A stretch of 64,000 nucleotides of DNA from Ectobius pallidus (lineage: Eukaryota > Arthropoda > Insecta > Blattodea > Ectobiidae): the NCBI GenBank assembly GCA_964059195.1, contig CAXKWD010000009.1:146439890-146503889 (forward strand), written 5' to 3'. The notes under the pieces were generated by a model. The model was not told the origin of the DNA, searched no databases, and was given only the letters and a program-made list of their open reading frames with translations. Positions 11,935 through 24,867 of this stretch are shown here, piece by piece; position 1 is the first letter of the stretch, and each line of letters starts with the position of its first letter. Position numbers and translations under genes: made by a program.

Positions 11935-12860
11935 GCTGATAACCACAATTTTTCGTCCCCCAGATCTCAACCCCTCCTGAGGTTTTTTCTGCAAGAAACA
12001 CTGTAAGAAATAACTGACAATGGTGATTTGTTTCCTAAAGAACAGGGCGTGTCGAGACGCGTGGCAAGCTCAGGCCGTGCTTCTTGTGTATTGTGGGTCA
12101 CTAATAGCTGGTGTGTGATGGAATTTCAGTAGCGACCACAACCGAAAAGATTACCAGAACTGCTAGGCCACTTACAAGCTTCTATCTTCATAAATAAATA
12201 AAACAGTTTACTGTAAATATGCTGTTAATGTAGTTAATAGAAATATTCCCGTTTAGTAATTGAAAGGTCTGGGTGCAAGAACCGGGTAACTACACCTATT
12301 TACCGAAATTGAATGATAGTTAACAAACCGCAGGAATAAAATCAGCGCCCACTTTGGTTGCAAGATCCGTGCAATGCATTTCCAGCAGTAAAATGGACCT
12401 CGTGAATTTATCGGAGACTTCAAAGCCATCTATGACCATTTACAGTTCATGAATCAGTGACCAATCCAGGGTCATAATAAATGTGGAATTTCAACCAATC
12501 CCAAGTGTCTATCGTCATAATTTTATCGCACCTGCATGCAATTGTTTTCTCATAGGTAATCCCACGAGAGTTTACGAGCCCCCAATGAGCGAAGCGAGTC
12601 TAATATATAAAATCGAAAATGTGTGGGCTATGTATGTTCCCTATACAAATCTAAATTTCTTGAGCATTTTCAACGGAATTTCGCACACAAACCCAGTTCA
12701 GCCCGAAAAGTAATGCGGTCAAATTAAAATTCGAACAAACTACTCCTTCCCTTGAAAAATTACATAATTTCTGAAAATATAGCACTGAATATTTATAATG
12801 TACTTCAGTTCTCATGACAACAGTGGGCTTTAAGAAATTCAGATGCTATCGATGTAACAC
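11935..12860. other. No recognised feature
   Basis: No clear feature. A GAGCGAAGCGAG motif near 12585 looks like old repeat sequence. A 76-codon plus-strand frame at 12483 has no recognised domain. Confidence 0.45.
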
Positions 12861-12864
12861 ATTG

Positions 12865-13573
12865 ATGTAAATAAATAATAAAAAGTGAAATCCACGAAAA
12901 TAAAGCACAAAGTGATGCAGTCACATATCTTTCTCTATCCTCGACATAGAGAATATCATTTTATCACTACACATTTTGATATAGAATAAGAGGTCGTATT
13001 GCAGGGACAGCTTAAGTGTGTGCCAGTGAGTATGCTTTATCAGAAGTCGGTAAAAAAAAAATCCTATCCACTGATATGTTATTCATAGCTATCAGTTGCG
13101 AAATAGGGATGTTTATCATAGGCCCTAAGCTCAGAAAGGAGACAAAATAGGATGAAACATTTTTAGTTCTACGCCCGCAGTATATTATGTCCCAGGTTTT
13201 GAAGAGGAAAGTATGAAAGTGATATTGGATTTATTTTTTATTTCAGCTAGGAAACAGTTGTATGGTAACATGAGAGTGAGAAATAAAATATTCCATTACA
13301 ATCTTGTGTAACTGGAATTTCTCTTTCTTCTTATTTCAACCCCTCCCAGGCATGAAGTGTAGAAGCAGTGGGGTGCAAAATTAGAAATTCTCTATGGGCC
13401 ATAAAAAGCTATAACAAGCGTTTTCTGAGTGTGATAAGTCGTTCTTCCTCATTTCAAGTTTTACATACCTATTTAAGGACCAAATTTCAGAGTTTGAAAG
13501 TCGGAAGTCCTTCATAAGTTAATTTCAAATTAGAAAATACTAAACCCGGGCGACGTCGGACCTTTTAAACTAG
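12865..13573 (+). mobile_element. Helitron 3' part (CCCGGGCGACG end type)
   Basis: It matches the 3' two-thirds of the Helitron at 46770-47621 and ends in a short hairpin region (CCCGGGCGACGTCGG) followed by CTTTTAAACTAG and then T. The 5' TC end is missing. Confidence 0.65.
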
Positions 13574-13607
13574 TCTTCTCGTAAAAGTTGAACATGTTTG
13601 TCATTAG

Positions 13608-14515
13608 CAGGGCTAGGATTTATATGTACTAAAAAATGTCAAAATATGTACATATATATGCAAATATATTTTGTAAAATATGGACATCAAAACAAATTTA
13701 ACCACTAGACATTGCATTTTGTTACTTTTAGAAACTATAAAAATGCATTACAAATACTGGATTCATAAATTTAATTATTCAATTTTTTTTCAGATCATTT
13801 ACTTTATTTGTATTCATTCATTGATTATTTCTGCTACCACAACAGTATGCCACAAAATGTTGTTTTAAATTTTCAAAAGTGATTTGTATTGGCTGAAGCT
13901 TCGTTCTACTGCACATGAAGTGATTGGCGCGTGTTTAAAATTCACTGATTCTAGTTTTACATTTGACGAGCCACTTAAGATTGCTCTGATTTTACACATT
14001 TCTTCAAAGCCTGAATTTATTGAAAACACATTGTCCACTTTACATTTGATAAGATCGGCTAAATGTCCACGTATACATTTGAGTTCACGAATCATGTTTT
14101 TCACAATGTCAATATTTCCAGGTAATGTGAGATTATTATTTTGTAGTTTCTAAATTATTTTTGTTATATTACAAAAATTTGATTCAATGTAACACATCAT
14201 TTTTCACACATTCATTTCTGTACATAACTGTAAACTTATCCTGTGCTGCCATATTTTCTGTAACTGAAAACGACAATTTTATATAGTTTTACTCTTAAGA
14301 ATGAAATAAGCACGAATATTGCATTAAAATCACTAAATATGGACAAATATTTATTTTACATATAAATATGTACTAATGTCAGAAATATGGAAAAATATGT
14401 AAAATAAATTTGTTTAATTTGAATAGAGGACAACATAATAGATGGAGATAAGTGAAAAAAATGTGTATATATGTGAAATTAAGAAATATGTAATTACATA
14501 TAAATCCTAGCCCTG
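13608..14515. mobile_element. Internally deleted hAT element with transposase remnant
   Basis: Perfect inverted ends (CAGGGCTAGGATTTATATGT and its complement) are flanked by an exact 8-bp duplication GTCATTAG (13600-13607 and 14516-14523). It is 908 bp and carries the hAT dimerisation-domain fragment listed next. The exact ends and duplication suggest a recent insertion. The many ATATGTA motifs near both ends may be subterminal transposase sites. Confidence 0.92.
13865..14104 (-). pseudogene. hAT transposase C-terminal dimerisation domain fragment
   Basis: The 79-residue minus-strand frame ends HAPITSCAVERSFSQYKSLL, the conserved hATC dimerisation motif of hAT transposases. The upstream part (EMCKIRAIL...) is also transposase-like. 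The DDE core and zinc finger are absent. It lies wholly within the hAT element at 13608-14515, so it is the remnant of that element's own transposase. Confidence 0.82.
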
Positions 14516-14524
14516 GTCATTAGC

Positions 14525-15472
14525 TACATAAGGAGCAATGAACGAATATAGGTCTAACCTAATACAATACGAATAGACTATAGGTCTATACAAGGCAAAA
14601 TTTTGGCATTACTAGAAACTAAAACCCAGTTCTGCTGTATAAATTTGCACAGCTATAGTCATCTCACACAGAAGTAGCGACAGGGGGGGACACACACAAT
14701 ACATCTTGCGTAGCAAAATGAAACACACTAATTTCTTCACAATAACTTCCTGCCATTCTACACCTGCTGCCAGTGGATTCACTTTCTCTGCCCCCAATGA
14801 GAAACATGCAGCCCTTCATTTGTATCAAGTTCAATGACAAAGCTCTTTCCGGTCATCATCTATTCAAATCTCCATCCAAAGGAATGTGAGACTCCCACAC
14901 AATGCTAGCGTGACATACTATCCTCTACTCTGCAAGACATACAAATGCCCACATGCAGGTGCCCGCCATTATTTACTCAACTGCTAAATCTTTTATGTCA
15001 ATCATTTAACATAAAAACATTATACTTAACACTGAAATCGTTTGTTTATTAAATTGCATGACCTACCTAATTTCATTCTTAATTATATTGTTTTACGTAG
15101 TAAATATAAGTAACTACAGAGTTTTGCAAATGACAAGCGATTTGCTTAGATACGCAGTCCAATCAAAGTTGTGCCACTGTTGGTCCGGAAGGATTTCTTC
15201 TTCTACTTTTCAAAAATAACAATTTTTCTTCAAGAATAATGCGTTTCAGATTAACTGATTAATTTCGTGTCACCGTCATATGACAGGACAATGCAGATAC
15301 TTTTATTGAAGATTTTGCTCCATGACGTAAAATGTGTCAGCTACAGGGCATTAAAGTCATTATAATTTGGTGCTCAGAAGTGAATAATGAAGCGAATTAG
15401 GGTTAAAATTTTCATTAAATTGACTTCATGCCTTCTTGGAAATCGATAAAAACCTTATTTTTAATCATTCAT
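14525..15472. other. No recognised feature
   Basis: About 950 bp without a recognisable gene or repeat. Confidence 0.5.
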
Positions 15473-15474
15473 CA

Positions 15475-15815
15475 ACAGCTATATTCTTGAGCAGGAGACA
15501 TGCTGTGAGGTGTTTAAACATCCACCCTACAAGCTTGGACATCGCTCCCAGTGATTTCCATCTTTTCCTACATCTCAAGAAATGACAGGGAATTATAGAA
15601 ATGATTGTCACACAATGGTTCAAATCCCTGGCGGCAGCCTTGTACGGCACCTGCATTCAAAAGTTGGTCCTACGGTGTGATGTCTCGATTCCGGTGGCGA
15701 ATACGTTGAAAAATAGCTGAACACTGGCTGTGTCTGTTGCAATAACCATTTACTTGAAATTCTGTTTTGTTTCCGTAAACGGACCCAGGGAAACTTACTT
15801 TGTGGACGTCCCTCG
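15475..15815 (+). pseudogene. mariner 3' half, third copy
   Basis: A decayed C-terminal transposase (KHPPY..., several stops) ends with the mariner terminal repeat GGGAAACTTACTTTGTGG and CTCG, then TA at 15816-15817. A Helitron begins at the very next base. Confidence 0.78.
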
Positions 15816-15817
15816 TA

Positions 15818-16350
15818 TCTATATATATATATAGGCTATATATATAAGAAGCTTTGTTCTGACTGACTGACTGAGAATCAACGTACAGCCTAAACTATAA
15901 CAGGAAGAGACTTCGAATTTTGACAGTACCTTCGTTTCATAATGTAGGTGCTCACTAAGAGAGGATTTTGAAAAATTTTGATTTTAAATGCCAAAATTAT
16001 ATGTTTTGAGAATATTTAATCCCTTTTTTCACAGATTTATCAAAACAAAATCACAGAACATATTGTTCCCAGTGGTATCAGATGGGTTTGGAATTAAATT
16101 AAATGGAAGTTTGAAAAATTAGGCCTAAATATGGTTAAACATCGTTCGATTTGGACGAAACTGACTATACAGGGGTATTCTGGTCCAAGGAACTCGAATC
16201 TGAGGTCGCTTTTACCAGGCGACGCTATCTAATCGTGATATGTTGTCCACATGATTTAGGTGTTAATAAATATAATGATTTAGCTATTGTGTTCTTAATT
16301 TTTAATTTTTGAAATAATTATCGCGGGCGAAGCCGCGGGCACATACACAA
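15818..16350 (+). mobile_element. Helitron, type-I 5' end, 3' terminus eroded
   Basis: It starts A|TCTATATATATATATAGG directly after the mariner's TA and carries the TTCTGACTGACTGACTGAG leader. It reaches the GCGGGCGAAGCCGCGGGC hairpin, but the terminal CTAG is lost. Non-coding. Confidence 0.75.
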
Positions 16351-16354
16351 AATA

Positions 16355-17020
16355 ATATTCTTAACAAAAAGTGTATTCTTAACAAAAGTGTGATTGAAAT
16401 CGAAGTGGGTTACAAGGGATTTTTTTAACACCAGTGCCATAATGTGCTACTTTTACTTCTTGTAATTTAAATTCAAGCTGTTTAAAAAAAAAGTATCTGG
16501 AAAGGAACTGAAAATAACAAATGGTTTTCTCATAGGTATTTTTTAAGTCGACACAGTAACAATTCATAAAAAGAGCGACTTGCCCTTGAATCCCGATAAC
16601 AGTATATTATTTCCCAACGCAGTTGCATAACCACGGAGAACAATGAAACATTTTCAATTGCATCTCACCGAGGAAACGTGACAAGACCGACACAATGCCA
16701 CTGAAGGAGCTTTCACAAACACGGGAAACCTGCATCAATTCCAGCAATAAATCCCGGCAAATAATATTATTACTCAATTGTGGTCAGTTTACAAGTGTTT
16801 TGCTACTTGTGGCCAGCTAACTGCACTGCGTGGAGTTATCTGCCAAGAGAAAGTGGTCCGCTGAGAGCCTTATCTGCAGACAGCTCCATAAACTTCTATT
16901 TCAGGCCGAACATTTTGCAACACATGTAAGGGGCGGGTAGAAACTGCAGCTCACACATCACTACTGTAGGAAACACTCTATGTTAAAGGGGATAAGCAGG
17001 TCAGAATCTGACGAATTTTC
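16355..17020. other. No recognised feature
   Basis: No gene or repeat recognised. Confidence 0.5.
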
Positions 17021-17024
17021 CTAG

Positions 17025-17648
17025 TTAAAAGGAAGTTTTTGTCTGTCTGTCTGTCCGCGATGCCCAGCGAAATCTACTGAACGCAGAGATCTGAAATTTT
17101 AGACATAGGTGGAATAGAGGGTCAGAAAATGCACCTCGAAGCCGGAATTTTAATTTTAGCTTTCGTTCGTGAGTTATGAGTGAAAAACTGGAAGAAAACT
17201 TGCATTTTTTTGCGTTTTGGAAGCATCAGTTTTCAGTAATACATTCCAATGTCAAATCAATTGCAGTTGGCTTTGGCTATTTTTGTCATACCTTGGAAAT
17301 AAAAGCATCGCGATCGCTTGAATGTTGTAAGCTCACGCAGGTCGATTCATTTGTTTATAATGTCAAATCCCGCAGACATATGAAATTTTCAACCTACACG
17401 GAAGAGGGATAATCAATATAGGCCTAAATATGAACCAAACATTGTCGATTTGGATGAAACTCACTACACAGGGGTTTCCTGGGCCTAGGAACTCGAATCT
17501 GAGGTCGCTTTTACCAGGCGACACTATCTAATCGTGGTATGTAGTCCACGTGATTTAGGTGTTAATAAATATAATTATTTAACTATTATGCTCTTAGTTT
17601 TTAATTTTTTAAATAATTATCGCGGGCGAAGCCGCGGGCACATGCTAG
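17025..17648 (+). mobile_element. Helitron A of an end-to-end pair (type-II 5' end)
   Basis: It begins at TTAAAAGGAAGTTTTTGTC with a GTCT repeat, contains the conserved GAGGTCGCTTTTACCAGGCG block, and ends with the hairpin GCGGGCGAAGCCGCGGGC then ACATGCTAG. A second Helitron starts at the next base. Confidence 0.78.
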
Positions 17649-18787
17649 TATAATAATAAAAGGAAGTGTTTGTTTGTCTGTCTGTCTGTCTGTCCGCTAT
17701 GCCCAGCGAAATCCACTGAACGCAGAGAACTGAAATTTTAAACGTAGATGGACTGAAGGGTGACCGATTGCAATTTGAAGTCAGATTTTTAATTTTCGGT
17801 TTCATTCGCGAGTTATGAGTGAAAAACTGGCAGAAGAGTGATATTTTTCGCTATCCAAGCATCAGTTTTCGGTAATACATTTCAATTTCCAAATCAATTT
17901 TTTTTTATTTTTTTATTTTTTTATTTTTTTTTTTATTTTTTTTTTTTTTATTTTTTTTTTTATTTATTATTATTATTTATTAATTAATTTATTTATTTAT
18001 TACAAGAGATATTACAAGAGGTATTACATTTAGTAATACACCCGAATGAGCAAGACTGCTCGTGCTCGGGTGCCGTTTCAAAAATATCAAAGTGAAGAAA
18101 GAGGAGAGACAAAGAAATAGAGTGTATAATGTGCTTAACTAAAAAAGAAAGTAAAACAAAAACATTAAAACATAAAAACATAAATACATAAAAGGAGTGA
18201 AACAAAAATTACTTAAAAGCTAAAAAATTACAAAAAATTCTTTACATATCTATTAAATTTAACAGTGGAGTATGCTGAGAGATCAGGATTTTTTCTGATA
18301 ATTGAGTTATAGAAGCGCGGTCCAATTGCAGGTGGCTTTGCTTTTTTTTGTGCTAAGTTGGAAATAAAAGCATCGTGATATTTTCAACACATCGCATGAA
18401 ATTACCGATCGCTTCCATTCTGTGAGCTCACCCTGGTCGGTTCGTTTGTTAATATTGTCAAGGAATGCAGACTTCTGAAATTTTTAACACAGACGGAAGA
18501 GAGATAATGAATATAGGCCTAAATGGGCTTACATTGATTGATATGGACGAAACTCACTATGCAAGGGTTTTCTGAGCCAGGAAACTCGTTTACCCCATGC
18601 TGCGTTTTCTAATCGTGGAATTCACTTCAAAGCCGGATTTTTTAGCTGTTTCGTTAATTATTAATCGTTTAGTTTAGGCCTATGAATGTTTCGTCTACAA
18701 CTGTTAATAAATATGTTTTAATTATTTTGCTCTTAATTCTTAATCTTCCAATTAATTATCGTGGGCGAAGCTACGGGGATCTGCTAG
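17649..18787 (+). mobile_element. Helitron B of an end-to-end pair, interrupted by a LINE
   Basis: It starts TATAATAATAAAAGGAAG, lacking the usual leading TC, directly after the CTAG of the previous copy. It ends in a mutated hairpin (GTGGGCGAAGCTACGGGG) and CTGCTAG then T. The LINE at 17895-18325 splits it at the CAATTGCAGGTGG block. Confidence 0.75.
17895..18325 (-). mobile_element. 5'-truncated LINE with poly(A) tail
   Basis: On the minus strand it encodes GPRFYNSIIRKNPDLSAYST then VKFNRYVKNFL and a stop, the typical end of a non-LTR retrotransposon ORF2. A long A-rich tail follows (plus-strand T-rich 17895-17960). It is inserted in Helitron B. Confidence 0.72.
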
Positions 18788-18789
18788 TG

Positions 18790-19168
18790 TAGGTGTATAT
18801 AGGCCTATATATGCTCGTTTTTACTGCTGAAACCTTTAAGTAAATTTTAATCCAGCATTCGCCGTTGGGGTGGGAACAACTCGAAAAATCACGCACTCCG
18901 ATTCGTTAGCCTCGTGATTTGAACCCAGAACCTTTCGGATGTGAATCGGTAAGTTATCGTCTCGGTCTCTATATTCATTAAGTTTTCAAGGGGCCACAAT
19001 CTAAAAGTCCAGAAACAGAGCTGATTTTTGTTCCAGTTTGCTGACCCAGTTCTATCTGGATGATCCGAGGATCGATACTAGAAGCTAGGTTGTTGGCACT
19101 CATCCATATTATAGGAAAGATTTCATTAAATTTACTTGAAATGGCCTTTTTAAAGATTATATTCATTT
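18790..19168. other. No recognised feature
   Basis: No clear gene. A GATTTGAACCCAGAACC segment near 18915 looks like a tRNA-type T arm, so an old SINE fragment is possible. Confidence 0.4.
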
Positions 19169-19169
19169 T

Positions 19170-19675
19170 TGCACTCCTTAACTAATTAGTGGTACTTACG
19201 AATGTTGTTGCCATGGATCGTAAGTTGACATTCCCACAGAATCTTGTTGCTATGGGCGTTGCGATGCGGTTAAATTACTTACGGTGCTTGCGCCACGTCA
19301 TAATTCATTACGATACACTTCATAATACAAGCCTTTATGGACAAAGCCCCCAGGACAAATATTCGGTTCCCATAACAACAAACACATGCGAATCACTTTC
19401 TGAAATATAACATCAATCTTCAAGAATGTATATACATAATATTTTCAGGTAATATCACAATTAATATAATTAAATTGATATAAATAATCATCGTGCAAAA
19501 AATAGCATGCAATACACATACAAATATCCGGTTCCCATAACAACAAACACATGCGAATCACTTTCTGAAATAAACATCAAGCGCAAGCGCCTCGTGTTTT
19601 CAAACTATTTCCTCGATCCGTAATCATGCCTTACGGCACTTGTATCGCAATATAGGCTACTATTAAACTACTGTT
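19170..19675 (-). repeat. Repeat family X, copy 2
   Basis: An inverted copy of the 2715-3225 unit, running from AACTAATTAGTGGTACTTACG to CTTACGGCACTTGTATCGCA. An internal stretch of about 55 bp (GGTTCCCATAACAACAAACA onward) is duplicated, at about 19360 and 19530. Confidence 0.72.
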
Positions 19676-19764
19676 AGGCTAAATTATATGAATATAACAG
19701 CTTTGTAATCTGAACAGCCTTTCTTCTTCATGTCGGTATAGCCTACTTATATCTCATTACTAGA

Positions 19765-20389
19765 CCAGGGATTTTAAGGCAGATGCCTATTTTGTTCCTT
19801 ATGAAATAACATTAAAATTTGTAAAAAATGTTGACATTTCATGATAAATCACTCATATTTAAAGAGTTGTAAGTGCCCTAAAATGCTTATTTGGACCTTT
19901 GGAGCCAATTTTTACTATTTTAGTGCCAAAATGCCTATTTTGTACAGTTAAAATAAAATTCAACTTCTGTAATTTTTAAGATCCCTCAATGAAAAGCAGA
20001 ACAGCAGAGGTGGGTTTTTCACAGAAACTAGATTATTCCAAACAATTGTCGCTAACGGAATGCTGACTGACGGGGGAGGGGGAGGATTAAGGAGGAAGGA
20101 CTACTGTGTCAAGTCACCAGTGAAAGAACATCTGTTTAAGTGAATATAGTTCGTGATGCCTAATTTTGCAGTCAATTCTGTTAAGAATAGGTATACCACG
20201 TTTCTTGCAGTAAAAAAAGACCATGTTACACTTTAAGTGTATACTGTAATATTTTAAAGTCTATTTTCTATCTACGCATTTTAAAGCATATTTTAAGTGC
20301 CTATTTTCTCTTTTAAAAGCATATTCACTCCTTTTAAAACCCTATTTTAGGTGCCTAAAACTAATTTTTTTAGAGCCTAAAATTCCAGG
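19765..20389. mobile_element. hAT-like element (CCAGGGATTTTAAGGC family)
   Basis: The ends CCAGGGATTTTAAGGC and GCCTAAAATTCCAGG are imperfect inverted repeats around 625 bp. Internally, TGCCTATTTT-type motifs recur. Flanks (TTACTAGA and TTTACTGA) only loosely resemble an 8-bp duplication. A half copy is at 24258-24596. Confidence 0.65.
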
Positions 20390-20624
20390 TTTACTGATCA
20401 CCCTGTATCAGAGCAAGAACAGAAGTAGAACGAACTCCAAGGTCGCAGTTCTGCATACAATGCTGTCTCCCCACCTCCCACTTCCGCAGATCCAAAATCC
20501 AGACACTCCATAGAAACCAGAATAAGGCAGATTTCAAATAGTGATCTGCAGGGCTATGATCTTTACGAAATCACATCTTGTTTCAGTACAACAGTAACTT
20601 TCATACTCGCAGGTATTATCTCTA

Positions 20625-21245
20625 TCTCTATATATATAAAAGGCTTTGTCCTGACTGACTGACTGACTGACTGACTGACTGACAGGAATCAACGTTGAGC
20701 CTAAACTATAACAGGTAGAAACTTGGAATTTTTACAGTACCTTCCTTTCATAATGTAGGTGCTCACTAAGAAAGGATTTTGAAAAATTCTGATTTTAAAT
20801 GCCAAAAATCAAATGTTTTTGAGAATACTCAATCCCTTTTTACACAGAATTATCGAATCCGAATCACATTTGACATTAAAACATATTGTTGCCAGTGGGT
20901 TTCAGATGGGTTTGGAATTAAATTAAATGGAAGTTTGACAATTACAGTTGGTTTTGTCTATTTTTGTCATACCTTGAAATAAAACTTTCGCAATCGCTTG
21001 AATGTTGTAAGCCCTAAATATGGTCAAACATTATTTTATTTGGACGAAACTCACTATACAGGGGTTTTCTGGACCAAGGAACTCGAATCTGAGGTCGCTT
21101 TTACCAGGTGACGCTACCTAATCGTGGTATGTAATCCACGTGATTTAGGTGTTAATAAATATAATGATTTACCGGTAACTATTATGCTCTTAATTTTTAA
21201 TTTTTTGAAATAATTATCGCGGGCGAAGCCGCGGGTACATGCTAG
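20625..21245 (+). mobile_element. Complete non-autonomous Helitron, type-I 5' end
   Basis: It starts A|TCTCTATATATATAAAAGG, has a GACT repeat, and ends with the hairpin GCGGGCGAAGCCGCGGGT then ACATGCTAG|T. Length is 621 bp. The 3' half matches the type-II copies and the 5' half does not. Confidence 0.88.
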
Positions 21246-21319
21246 TATTGGATAAAGCTTCACTTTTTTTCACTTTTGTCTCTTAGCAACACTCGTTATT
21301 AATCTTGTAAGGTTTAGTG

Positions 21320-21440
21320 CATTTCGGCTGTGGGTGTTGGCATGCTGACCACATGCCCCCAATCCTGCCATCTATGGTAGATAACAAAGCTGTCGGGTGG
21401 TAGGCCTAGTCCCTTCAGGGATGTAGCGCCACAGAGTTTA
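21320..21440 (+). repeat. SINE S2 tail fragment
   Basis: The stretch from CATGCTGACCACATGCCCCC to GGGATGTAGCGCCACAGAG matches the body of the SINE at 24946-25258, in opposite orientation. The tRNA head is missing. Confidence 0.65.
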
Positions 21441-21444
21441 GTTT

Positions 21445-24250
21445 TTTAGTGCATTTTAGTTCAAATTATATCTGCTATTTTAATTTCCTTTTATACTTTC
21501 TCTAACCGTTTTTACCTTTACAATCCATTTTTTTTAATACTTTTTAATCGTATTTTTCGACACTGAAAAACCCAACTTCGACTTTCACCCACATGTAACT
21601 ACATTAAACGAAATGTAATAGAGGATACTGCAATATACAGTCTTCAATATCAGTACAGTACTTGAATTCAATAATGCAATTGAAGAGTGTAACACAAACA
21701 GCTGCTAAGTGCCATTTTTGTAAAAAAAATAGTTTTTGCATCAAAACCCATCTATATGTCATTGCCAATTGACCCAAGACACGGCTATGTGCCACAGTAT
21801 TTAGTTTAGTTCAAACATTGATCACAAGATGGAAGCTCTGCTATGTCCATCATGCATTTAGGAATACATTTTGTACTGTAACACCTAAACAACTTTTTGG
21901 CACTTACCAGGTATTTGGGTTACACTCTTCAATTATTAATTTAAATTATCATTCTAAATAACAACAAAAAGTTCAAATCCTATTATTACACTAAGTAAAT
22001 TTAGAATATGCCAAGACAACAATGAATTGGAAGCCAGAAGGAAGAAGGTTACGAGGTAGACCACGAATTCGATAGACGATCATAGCTATAAAGAAAGGGC
22101 ACTTGGGAAGTCTTACTCTTGGTTTCCGCGCCACTATCAACAACAACCATAACAACAAACATAATAATAATAATAATGTTTTAAATCGCCATGGCTTCTG
22201 TACTCCATGTAAACACCAATACCAGAGTGGCGGAATATTCCCAATTAGACTGCCAACTTGTATAATTGGACGGTATATTTAATCAATCGCTGTTTATGTC
22301 AAACTTTACACTCATTGAGATAACGCATTGATTTATCGCTAAAGTGATAAAAACTTTGCCATACATGAAATCTGTTTTCAAGTGCAAATCAATGTCAGGC
22401 AAATATATCAAGATATACAGCGTAAAATAGGCCCAACAACGGGGAGGCACGATGTAATAAAACTATGGAAATAGGGGGACGAGGGAGTGGGACTCCCTCA
22501 CCTGACTGCATCTTCTACTATTTTAACCATTGCGGATGCCCCGAAGCGGTCTTCGAACAGAGCCCCTTATAAGATTCACTTTTGATCTTTTACAGTCTGT
22601 ATTATATTTCAAAGAAAGTAATGACTTGAATTTCATACACTATATTGTATAGTCCAGTTACTCATTGCATACCCAGGCGGCTCCTTTCGTTAGGAGGAAA
22701 AGTTTGCCGACAGCTCAACCCATATTCTTTATTTTTACCGCACCAACCAGCTAGTTACCCCAGCCAATCAAAATCTAAGAATGTCCTCTGACGATTTTGA
22801 CAGCTACTCGTCAACTCCGCGTGGAGTGAAATGCGCGGTTGCAAGATCAAGTTACAGTAAACAATAACACGTGTGAATTGATCAAAGCGAAGGAAGAACT
22901 GAGGTCAGTGATAACAATGAGAGAATATTGCAACGTTGCTTTTGTTTTGGATAGCGGAAGCCCAAGACCGATTTAGTCAGATCAATTAACATAAAGAAAC
23001 ACCGAAACCTTTTAAGCCGACTGGCCATCCAATGAGACACTGTAACAGGACAAGGGCAAAAATTATAAAATGAGCAACAACTTTACTGAAGACATGCGAA
23101 CGCCACTGAAAGCTTAAGAATATTTCACATCAATGCTTAGTTAGCTTTACGTGTCTTTTGGTGTCTTCTTCGTGTAAACTGGCAGTAAAAGTAAGAGAAA
23201 GTAGTCGTCACTGTGTCACATAATTCTAATACAAGTTTTTGAAATTAAACTTCTTTAAGCGCGGTAGGAGTAAATCGAGAGCTAACCCAAAGTTGCGTTA
23301 CGAACAAAATCGTCACGAAAGTAGTTGGGGTAAGTAGCAAGCATACAGTTATCGAAAGAGTGGGGCCACGGGAGCGCGCGGGGAAAAGGGATCAGGCAAT
23401 GAGTGGGGGGACTATTACTACTTCGAGCTAGTGGCGTGGTGAGCCCTTCACCATTATAGATGGCTGTACTCGTTGCGTGAGCATCGTTTACATGTCACTA
23501 ACGTTCTTGGAAACTTAACCAAACAAACACAGTGGCTACGATCAGTGACAGCTTAGGCATTAGTTAATCACAACTGTGTTATAGTTTTATACGTATTCTA
23601 TTTTAAATGCCGAAAAAGTGAATTTCTTATTTTATTTTTTATTTCGATGATTTCCTTCTTCTGTTCGATATGATTACATGTCTATTTCACTCTCAATGTT
23701 GCCAAAGAAGTTTCACTTCTGTCGCGTGGCGTTCCACGCACCCCATTTTCTTTTTCTACAACATCTCGTTCTGGAGTTATGCTTTCACATACATATTTTT
23801 GAAAATTGTTTTCTTAGATACATGGGCCTCAAAATGTGTGTTTATGTTGAAAACTAGAATTTCAGGGTCGAACATAATACTTTTCCTACGGTACGATATC
23901 TGAAAAATAGTTTCGATCAGCGATTGAAAAGTGTGAAGCTGGAATTTGTTCTACTTTCAATATTGGAGATGCACCAAACATGAGCTTTCTCTGACAGATT
24001 ACTGAAATGGAGATTAGCGGGGTCAATGCCACTCTTATCAGCATGTCACTTTCAACTCACAACAAGCAAGCCATTTAAAACCATTTCCTCAGTGGGGAGA
24101 CATATGAAGCAAATCGGAGTTAGCGTCTTTCTGCATAGAATATCACCTGCAGAATCGAATGAAACTCCCTTAAGGATTTTGAGTTTTTTCAAAACATACT
24201 AATTAATGACTGATGAATTTCATATCCGTTTGTGGTTAATACTTTGATTT
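21445..24250. other. Low-repeat region, no gene identified
   Basis: The longest low-repeat stretch (2.8 kb). It holds an (ATA)n run near 22160, and two blocks at 23245-23340 and 23705-23745 (the latter with GTCGCGTGGCGTTCCACGCA) that recur at 31990-32075 and 32308-32345. A CCAAT motif at 22754 in relatively CpG-rich sequence could belong to a promoter, but no exon is visible. Confidence 0.45.
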
Positions 24251-24257
24251 ATATCTA

Positions 24258-24596
24258 AACCTGGGATTTTAAGGCAAATGCCTATTTTGTTCCTTATGAA
24301 ATAACACGAAAAATTTTAAATATGTTGAGATTTCATGATAAATCGCTTATATTTATAGAGTTTTTTAGTGCCCTAAAATGCCTATTTGGGCCTTTGGAGA
24401 CTGTTTTTACTATTTTAGTTCCTAGAATGCCTATTCTGTACATTTAAAATAAATTCAATTTCTGTAACTTTTACAATCATTTAATGGACAATCCTGAATG
24501 AAGAAAAGAACAGCAGAGTGTGGGTTTTTTCACAGAAACTTGATTTTCCCAAGCAATTGTCGCCAAAGGAATGCTGACTGATGGGGGAGGATTAGC
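24258..24596 (+). mobile_element. Half copy of the CCAGGGATTTTAAGGC hAT-like element
   Basis: The left end (CCTGGGATTTTAAGGC) and about 330 bp match 19765-20100; the right end is missing. Confidence 0.6.
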
Positions 24597-24605
24597 TCAA
24601 AACAA

Positions 24606-24862
24606 CAAATCCTTCTTCCTTTAAAGACATCCTAATATTTCCTCCCACCTACGTCTAGGTCTCCCAGGTGGTCCTTTCCCTTCGGGTGTGCCAGTCAGAA
24701 TTTTTTTTAGATATGTCTTTACTCCTTCTTGTTCAGCCCATTTCATCTTTCATGATTTATTACTCTTACTATATCAGGAGAAGAGTACAGGTCATGAAAC
24801 TCATAGTTATGCAGTTTTCTCCAGTCCCCATTTTCATCTCTCTTACGTCCGAATAGCCTATT
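24606..24862 (-). mobile_element. LINE 3' end, copy 3
   Basis: Same LINE 3' region as at 5934-6372, minus orientation, carrying the CGTCTAGGTCTCCCAGGTGG block. Truncated at both ends. Confidence 0.7.
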
Positions 24863-24867
24863 TCCTA

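Noticed and set aside
22740..22900. Promoter with CCAAT box in the low-repeat region
   Set aside because: A single CCAAT with no supporting exon, start codon or other core element.
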